From: Bradyrhizobium centrolobii
Lineage (GTDB): Bacteria; Pseudomonadota; Alphaproteobacteria; Rhizobiales; Xanthobacteraceae
Direction of reading: 5' to 3'
Length of the DNA: 64,000 bases
Assembly: GCF_001641635.1 (NCBI RefSeq)
Contig: NZ_LUUB01000125.1
Coordinates: 35,529-99,528 of the forward strand
The notes under the pieces were generated by a model, which saw nothing but the letters and a program-made list of their open reading frames with translations, made no database searches and had not been told where the DNA came from. Made by a program: the position numbers and the translations under genes. Below, piece by piece: positions 59,129-64,000 of the stretch; the stretch's first letter is position 1, and each line of letters begins with the position of its first letter.

Positions 59129-59764
59129 CTACGGGACTTTCACAACCGCCGGCTCCTCGGCGCGCTTGTCGATGACCTTGTCGACCAGGCCGAACTCCTT
59201 GGCGTCGGAGGCGGTCAGGAACTTGTCGCGTTCCAGCGCGTCCTCGATCGACTTGTAGGTCTGGCCGGTGTGCTTCACGTAGATCTCGTTGAGCCGCTTC
59301 TTCAGGTTCAGGATTTCCTGCGCGTGCAGCATGATGTCGGTGGCCTGGCCCTGGAAACCGCCGGAGGGCTGATGCACCATGATGCGCGCATTCGGCAGCG
59401 AGAAGCGCATGTCCTTCTCGCCGGCAGCGAGCAGCAGCGAGCCCATCGAGGCCGCCTGGCCCGTGCACAGCGTCGAGACCGGCGGGCGGATGAACTGCAT
59501 CGTGTCGTAGATCGCAAGGCCCGACGTCACCACGCCGCCCGGCGAGTTGATGTACATCGAGATTTCCTTCTTCGGATTTTCCGCCTCGAGGAACAGGAGC
59601 TGCGCGACTATCAGCGTCGACATGCCGTCCTCGACCGGACCGGTCACGAAGATGATGCGCTCTTTCAACAGGCGCGAGAAGATGTCGTAGGCGCGCTCGC
59701 CACGGTTGGTCTGCTCGACCACCATGGGCACGAGGTTCATGTAGGTTTCAACCGGATCGCGCAT
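59129..59764 (-). CDS. clpP: ATP-dependent Clp protease proteolytic subunit
   Basis: The 211-aa serine protease assembles into a 14-subunit chamber docked by ClpX. The catalytic triad is visible as S106 (GQAASMGSLLL), H131 (MVHQPSGGFQG) and D180 (ERDKFLTA). A short N-terminal propeptide-like start (MRDPVETYMNLVPMVVEQT) is normal. It lies 262 bp downstream of tig, in the common tig-clpP-clpX-lon order. Confidence 0.97.
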   Translation of the reverse strand: MRDPVETYMNLVPMVVEQTNRGERAYDIFSRLLKERIIFVTGPVEDGMSTLIVAQLLFLEAENPKKEISMYINSPGGVVTSGLAIYDTMQFIRPPVSTLCTGQAASMGSLLLAAGEKDMRFSLPNARIMVHQPSGGFQGQATDIMLHAQEILNLKKRLNEIYVKHTGQTYKSIEDALERDKFLTASDAKEFGLVDKVIDKRAEEPAVVKVP

Positions 59765-59951
59765 GAGTCACCTAGGGTTTTCGGAGGCGAGCATCACCAG
59801 TCTTGCCCGGATTTGCCGGAAGGCCGATGCACGTCCCGTGATGCAGGAACTTTGGTAGAGGGTGTAGCCACAGATATAGCCCAATTCGCGCCAGACAAGT
59901 GCGGTGCGCATTAAGGCTTAATCCATGGGGGACTTGAAGCTGATTCGTGCA

Positions 59952-59989
59952 AAGAGGCCCAGCCAGCCACCTGGCTAGCTGGGCCTCTT
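59952..59989 (-). terminator. Hairpin after tig
   Basis: AAGAGGCCCAGC (59952-59963) pairs with GCTGGGCCTCTT (59978-59989), and an inner AGCC / GGCT extends the stem. It lies 38-75 bp beyond the tig stop. Only three T residues follow on the minus strand, so termination is likely but may not be factor-independent. Confidence 0.6.
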
Positions 59990-60026
59990 CCGCCGATCAT
60001 CCTTAATAGAAGGCTCTGGCAAAGCC

Positions 60027-61388
60027 TCAGGCGACGGTCTTGTCCGCCTCGTCGTCCTTGTAGAGATCCTCGCGCGAAACCTTCTTCTCGGTCACATTGG
60101 CAAGCTCGAGGATGAAGTCGACGACCTTGTCCTCATAGATCGGTGCACGAAGCTGGGCCAGCGCGTTGGCGTTGTTGCGATAATAATCCCAGACCTCCTT
60201 CTCGCGGCCGGGCATCTGGCGCGCGCGCTCGATCACGGCGCGGCCCACCTCGTCGTCGGTCACGGTGATCTTGTTCTTCTCGCCGATCTCCGACAGCACG
60301 AGGCCGAGCCGCACGCGGCGGTCGGCGATCTTGCGGTACTCTTCCTTCGCAGCGTCTTCAGTGGTGTTCTCGTCAGCGAAGGTCTTGCCGGCGGAGTCCA
60401 TCTCGGCCTTGACCGAGTTCCACATCAGATTGAACTCCTCGTCGACCAGCGAGGGCGGCGCCTCGAAGCGATGCGCTTCATCGAGACGGTCGAGCAGCGC
60501 ACGCTTGACGCGCTGGCGCGTCGCGCCCGCGAATTCGGCGGCAAGCCGCTCGCGCGCGGCTTCCTTCAGCTTGTCCAGCGATTCGAGACCGAGCGTCTTG
60601 GCGAACTCGTCGTCGATCGCGACATCCTGCGGCGCCTCGATCAGCGTCGCGGTGGTCTCGAACTCGGCCGGCTGGCCGGCGAGCTTGTCGTTCATGTAGT
60701 TCTTGGGGAACGACACCTTCAGTGTGCGGGTCTCGCTCGCGGCGATGCCGATGAGCTGCTCCTCGAAGCCCGGAATGAAGGTGTTGGAGCCGATCACGAC
60801 CTGGATGCCCTCGCCGGTGCCGCCCTCGAAGGCTTCGCCGTTGATGGTGCCCTTGAAGTTGACGGTGACGCGATCACCGGAGGCGGCCTTCGCGCCCTCG
60901 CCCTTCGCGGCATAACCACGGTTGGAATCCGCGATGCGCTTGATCGCCTCATCGACATCGGGATCGGAAACCTCGGCCACAGGCTTCTCGACCTGGAAGC
61001 TCTTGAAGTCGGCGAGCGCAATCGGCGGCACCACTTCGATCGCGACCGTGTAGGTCAGGTCGGACTTGCCCGAGAGCAGCTCCTCGACCTCGGCCTGCTC
61101 GGTTGGCATGGAGATCTTCGGCTCGGTCGCGAGGCGGAAGCCGCGCTCGGAGAAGAGCTGCGTGTTGGTGTCGCGAATGGTCTGGTCAATGGTCTCGGCC
61201 ATCACCGAACGGCCGTAGACCTTCTTGAGGTGAGTAACCGGCACCTTGCCGGGACGGAAGCCGTTGAGGCGGACCTTGTCCTTGAGATCGACAAGCTTGG
61301 CGTCGGCCTTGGCGTCGAGATCAGACGCGGGAACGCTGATCTTGAACTCGTGCTTCAATCCTTCCGAAAGGGTCTCTGTGACCTGCAT
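60027..61388 (-). CDS. tig: Trigger factor
   Basis: The 453-aa ribosome-bound chaperone meets nascent chains at the exit tunnel. The ribosome-docking loop GFRPGKVP is at residues 43-50. The FKBP-type prolyl isomerase domain (GDRVTVNFKGTINGEAFEGG, GIQVVIGSNTFIPGFEEQLI) occupies about 160-245, and the C-terminal helical arms follow. The frame is open upstream through the tRNA-Leu region, but the ATG at 61388 (MQVTETLSEGLKHEF) is the family start. It heads the tig-clpP-clpX-lon cluster. Confidence 0.97.
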   Translation of the reverse strand: MQVTETLSEGLKHEFKISVPASDLDAKADAKLVDLKDKVRLNGFRPGKVPVTHLKKVYGRSVMAETIDQTIRDTNTQLFSERGFRLATEPKISMPTEQAEVEELLSGKSDLTYTVAIEVVPPIALADFKSFQVEKPVAEVSDPDVDEAIKRIADSNRGYAAKGEGAKAASGDRVTVNFKGTINGEAFEGGTGEGIQVVIGSNTFIPGFEEQLIGIAASETRTLKVSFPKNYMNDKLAGQPAEFETTATLIEAPQDVAIDDEFAKTLGLESLDKLKEAARERLAAEFAGATRQRVKRALLDRLDEAHRFEAPPSLVDEEFNLMWNSVKAEMDSAGKTFADENTTEDAAKEEYRKIADRRVRLGLVLSEIGEKNKITVTDDEVGRAVIERARQMPGREKEVWDYYRNNANALAQLRAPIYEDKVVDFILELANVTEKKVSREDLYKDDEADKTVA

Positions 61389-61568
61389 GGCGTCCAATCT
61401 TCTTCTCGTTCGGTCCCGGCGCTCATGCGTCGGGACGCTGTCATCAATCGATCCGGCGCGCGAGGCCAATGCCCCCTGCGCCGGTGGTTCATCGGACCCG
61501 GCTCCATACGGAAAAACATCCGTGAGGAGTGAGGCCCTTCGGTAATCCGTGCAAACGCTGAAAGCGCT

Positions 61569-61653
61569 TGGTGCGGGCGGAGGGACTCGAACCCCCACAA
61601 CTTTCGTCACTGGAACCTAAATCCAGCGCGTCTACCAGTTCCGCCACGCCCGC
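61569..61653 (-). tRNA. tRNA-Leu (TAG)
   Basis: The minus strand folds as an 85-nt class II tRNA with an extended variable arm and encoded CCA. The acceptor stem is GCGGGCG / CGCCCGC, and the anticodon loop TTTAGGT between CTGGA and TCCAG gives anticodon TAG (leucine). GGTTCGAGTCC forms the T-arm. It lies 180 bp upstream of the tig start on the same strand. Confidence 0.95.
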
Positions 61654-61807
61654 GTGAATTTGCATCAAGACCGGCCGCGATGCCGCGGGCGGCCGGGCTT
61701 ATAGCATGTGCCCGTCTGTTCGCAGCAAAAAAATGGCCGTGTGGACGCCCACTTCAGGTAGGCATGGCGGCTGGACTTATCCAGCGCGGCATGGTCCGCA
61801 TCGGACC

Positions 61808-63127
61808 ATGACGATGCGATTTTTTGACCCGACCCGCCGCGAGGTGATGGCTGGCCTCGGGGCGTCAGTCGCGGGCCTGGTGGTGGGCGCCGCGGCCCCG
61901 CCCACGGCGGCGCGGCTCGCCCTTCAGGCGCGATCGGCAACCCTGGTCCTGAAGGCGGGACAGCCGGCCACACCGATCTGGGAGCTGGCCGCAGCGAGCT
62001 CCGCCGGGGACGTCCACCTGAAGCGCGGCGACCGCTGCGAGGTGAGCTTCCGAAACGACCTGCCTGTCCCGGTTGCCCCGGCCTGGTACGGACTAGATGG
62101 GGCGAGCGCTGCCGAACCGCTGCTTGCGCGTGCAGCCGTCACCTCAGGAGGGACGGAAACATCAATTCTTTCAATGCCGCACGCCGGGACCCTAATGGCC
62201 GACCTGCGCCTGCTCGACGATGATCTCAAGCAGCCGGTCCGGCCGCTTCCCATCGTTGTTCAGGAGGCCGACCCGGCGGGGGTCGACCGTGACGAGCTGT
62301 TCCTGGTCGAGGACTGGCGCCTGGCCCCGGACGGCGCCGCGATCCGCCCGGGGGCTAGCGGCGGCGAGATCGCACCGGTCTTCACCGTCAATGGCAAGAT
62401 CGCGCCGGACTTCATCCTTCGTGCGAACGAGCGGCTGAGGCTGCGCTTGATCAACGGCTGCCAACGCGCTGTCGTTGCGGTCAAATTCGATGGCGTTGAC
62501 GTCCTGGTCATGGCCCTGGACGGCCAGCCGGCCGAACCCTTCATCGCCCGCAACGGCGCCCTGGTGCTGGCGCCTGGCAGCCGGGCTGATGTCTTCCTCG
62601 ACGGGACCGCGGCGCCGGGCTCCGCCGCGCCGATCCTGCTGCACGACGGCAAGGAGGCCCGTCCGGTCGCCCGCCTCGTGACTTCGGCCGAGCCGCCGCT
62701 ACGGCCGAGCCGCCTGTCGCCCCCGGCCGCGCTGCCCTCCAACGGCCTGCCCGCCAATCTCGACCTCAGGAGTGCCCTGCGGTTCGATGTCGCGCTGGGG
62801 GCTGCCGAGGCCGGTTGGGTTCGCCCATCGAGCTTCCCGGCCTCGTCCGCTCCCGCCTTCCGCGCCAAGGCTGGCCGCACGGTGGTGCTGGCGGTGAAGA
62901 ACCCCGGCCCGGTCGCGACGGTCTTCCATCTCCACGGCCACCATTTCCGCCTGCTCGACCGACTCGACGACGGCTGGAAGCCCTATTGGCTCGACACGCT
63001 GGCCGTCGAGCCCGGCCAGACCCAGCGCATCGCGTTCGCGACGACCGCTTCCGGCCGCTGGCTGATCGAGTCAGTCGCGGCCGACTGGGCCGCGCCGCGT
63101 CTGGTGCGCTGGTACGCGGTGGAGTGA
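61808..63127 (+). CDS. Tat-exported multicopper-oxidase fold protein, ligands largely lost
   Basis: The 439-aa protein has a twin-arginine signal (DPTRREVMAGLGASVAGLVV, arginines 10-11) and cupredoxin domains. The C-terminal HLHGHHFRLLDR motif (about residues 374-385) is kept. However, the first-domain HWHG motif is replaced by APAWYGLDG, and the final HCHxxxH motif by GRWLIESVAADW, so no type 1 cysteine remains. It therefore probably cannot act as an oxidase and may be structural, like SufI/FtsP. An in-frame ATG at 61814 is an alternative start. It stands alone after tRNA-Leu. Confidence 0.88.
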   Translation: MTMRFFDPTRREVMAGLGASVAGLVVGAAAPPTAARLALQARSATLVLKAGQPATPIWELAAASSAGDVHLKRGDRCEVSFRNDLPVPVAPAWYGLDGASAAEPLLARAAVTSGGTETSILSMPHAGTLMADLRLLDDDLKQPVRPLPIVVQEADPAGVDRDELFLVEDWRLAPDGAAIRPGASGGEIAPVFTVNGKIAPDFILRANERLRLRLINGCQRAVVAVKFDGVDVLVMALDGQPAEPFIARNGALVLAPGSRADVFLDGTAAPGSAAPILLHDGKEARPVARLVTSAEPPLRPSRLSPPAALPSNGLPANLDLRSALRFDVALGAAEAGWVRPSSFPASSAPAFRAKAGRTVVLAVKNPGPVATVFHLHGHHFRLLDRLDDGWKPYWLDTLAVEPGQTQRIAFATTASGRWLIESVAADWAAPRLVRWYAVE

Positions 63128-63132
63128 CCTGC

Positions 63133-63214
63133 GTAGGATGGGTAGAGCGAAGCGAGACCCATCGTCCTTGCCAGGATTTGAGATGGTGGGTTTCGCTTCG
63201 CTCTACCCATCCTG
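63133..63214. repeat. Palindromic intergenic repeat
   Basis: AGGATGGGTAGAGCGAAGCG(A) at 63135-63155 is the exact reverse complement of 63193-63213, a 21-bp perfect inverted repeat with a 37-bp spacer that itself holds CCCATC / GATGG-type arms. It lies between convergent genes. I recognise it as a repeat widespread in bradyrhizobia. Confidence 0.85.
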
Positions 63215-63236
63215 CCCGACTACATGCATTTGCCGG

Positions 63237-63680
63237 TCAAGCCGGTGGACGCACCCAGACATAGCGAGCATCGGGCTCCCTCTCTTCGTTCCTTGCCCCG
63301 TCGGTCTGCTCGACCAGCGTGAAGCCACGAGCCTCGTAGAAGCGCCGCGCCCGCGCGTTGCGCTGGAAGGTCCAGAGCTCAAGCCGCTTACATGCGCGTT
63401 TGGCGACATCGAGGAGTTCGGTGCCGGCGCCGCGACCTTGCGCAGCGGGCAGCACGTAGAGCTGCTCGATCCAGCCTTCACGGAAAGCAATGATCCCGCT
63501 CAGGACGTCACCGTCGAAGCATCCCCACACGCGGCACGTCGCGAAGACCCGCTCGCGGTAGAACCAGCGGTCCTCGTCAGGCGTGTGCAACCCGACGAGC
63601 CACGGCATCGCCTGGTCAAATGCGATCCGATGGACCTGCGCAGCGGCGCCCATGTCGGCGAGCGCGAGTTGCCTGAGCAC
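63237..63680 (-). CDS. GNAT family N-acetyltransferase
   Basis: The 147-aa protein has the GNAT acetyl-CoA-binding signature: LYVLPAAQGRGAGTELLDVA (about residues 74-93) with the RGxG loop, followed by RRFYEARGFTLVE near the end. It starts at a GTG with GGAG five bases upstream, and overlaps the stop of the NAD(P)HX dehydratase gene by one base (TAGTG), so the two are co-translated. The acetyl acceptor is unknown. Confidence 0.88.
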   Translation of the reverse strand: MLRQLALADMGAAAQVHRIAFDQAMPWLVGLHTPDEDRWFYRERVFATCRVWGCFDGDVLSGIIAFREGWIEQLYVLPAAQGRGAGTELLDVAKRACKRLELWTFQRNARARRFYEARGFTLVEQTDGARNEEREPDARYVWVRPPA

Positions 63681-64000
63681 TAGTACTCCACCCCCAGCGC
63701 ATCATAGATCCGCCGGTGCACGGCCGGGAGCGTCTCGGTCAGGTCCTCCGCGATCAGCCCCGGCCCTGCTTCGCTCGCCGCTTCGCCATGCATCCATACG
63801 CCGATGCTGGCGGCTTCGAAGGCCGGCACGCCCTGCGCCAGCAGCCCGGCAATGATGCCGGAGAGCACGTCGCCGGCGCCGGCGGTGGCGAGCCAGGGCG
63901 GCGCGTTGGCGGCGATGGTGGCGCGGCCGTCGGGCGCGGCGATCGTGGTATCCGGGCCCTTGAGCAGCACCACCGCGCCGGAGCGCTCGGCCGCAGCGCG
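63680..64000 (-). CDS. nnrD: NAD(P)HX dehydratase (ADP-dependent), C-terminal part
   Basis: This is the last 106 codons of a gene that continues beyond the right edge. The protein end contains VVLLKGPDTTIAAPDGRATI and APPWLATAGAGDVLSGIIAG, the ribokinase-like signature (GAGD catalytic motif) of YjeF C-terminal dehydratases, which repair hydrated NAD(P)H. In most bacteria this domain is fused to an epimerase N-terminal domain; whether that is so here cannot be seen. Its stop overlaps the GNAT start. Confidence 0.92.
   Translation of the reverse strand, partial: RAAAERSGAVVLLKGPDTTIAAPDGRATIAANAPPWLATAGAGDVLSGIIAGLLAQGVPAFEAASIGVWMHGEAASEAGPGLIAEDLTETLPAVHRRIYDALGVEY

Overview
The window looks like chromosomal DNA of an alphaproteobacterium of the Bradyrhizobium / Nitrobacteraceae type. 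The grounds are uniformly high GC, the nuoA-N to birA to rnj gene order, the tig-clpP-clpX-lon order, an NrsF-type ECF sigma pair, and several families of intergenic palindromes that I associate with Bradyrhizobium. No species call is made. About 60 protein genes, three tRNAs and one probable integrase remnant are supported.

1-8,865 (minus strand): the start of a peptide ABC operon (substrate-binding protein, two permeases, ATPase cut by the window edge), mtnK, a small membrane-anchored protein, then DUF1467, mce, rnj and birA. The last two are translationally joined to the end of the nuo operon. 8,867-24,435 (minus): a complete 14-subunit complex I operon, nuoA to nuoN, with two non-subunit genes inside it: an FkbM-family methyltransferase between nuoD and nuoE, and a 68-aa membrane protein between nuoE and nuoF. 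24,674-29,007 (minus): a ferric-siderophore uptake group (TonB receptor, PepSY membrane protein, small membrane protein) and a MarR regulator. The regulator is divergent from a Rieske oxygenase and an MFS carrier (plus), and two TTGAC-type dyads lie between them.

31,869-36,178: small secreted or hypothetical genes, a degraded tyrosine-recombinase remnant beside the 3' end of tRNA-Asp, an HU protein, pepT, and a methyltransferase. 36,305-52,335 (plus): a metal-resistance block. A CusBA-type copper/silver RND pump with secreted Met-rich and FixH-like proteins is followed by an ECF sigma factor with its NrsF-type anti-sigma. Next come a run of small secreted, membrane and cytochrome proteins, then a CzcCBA-type RND pump and a His-rich CDF exporter. 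Two near-identical promoter-like sites (CTGTAmCC-N16-CGAACT) precede the sigma gene and the first small secreted gene. They suggest that the sigma factor controls itself and this region in response to metal sensed by two NrsF cysteines.

52,366-64,000: a 157-bp palindromic element, a methyltransferase, tRNA-Val, a GFA-family protein, the protein quality-control genes lon, clpX, clpP and tig (minus), tRNA-Leu, a Tat-exported multicopper-oxidase fold protein that has lost most copper ligands, a GNAT acetyltransferase, and the end of an NAD(P)HX dehydratase gene cut by the right edge.

All calls come from reading the sequence and translated frames. No database search was run, so family names rest on recognised motifs and gene order.
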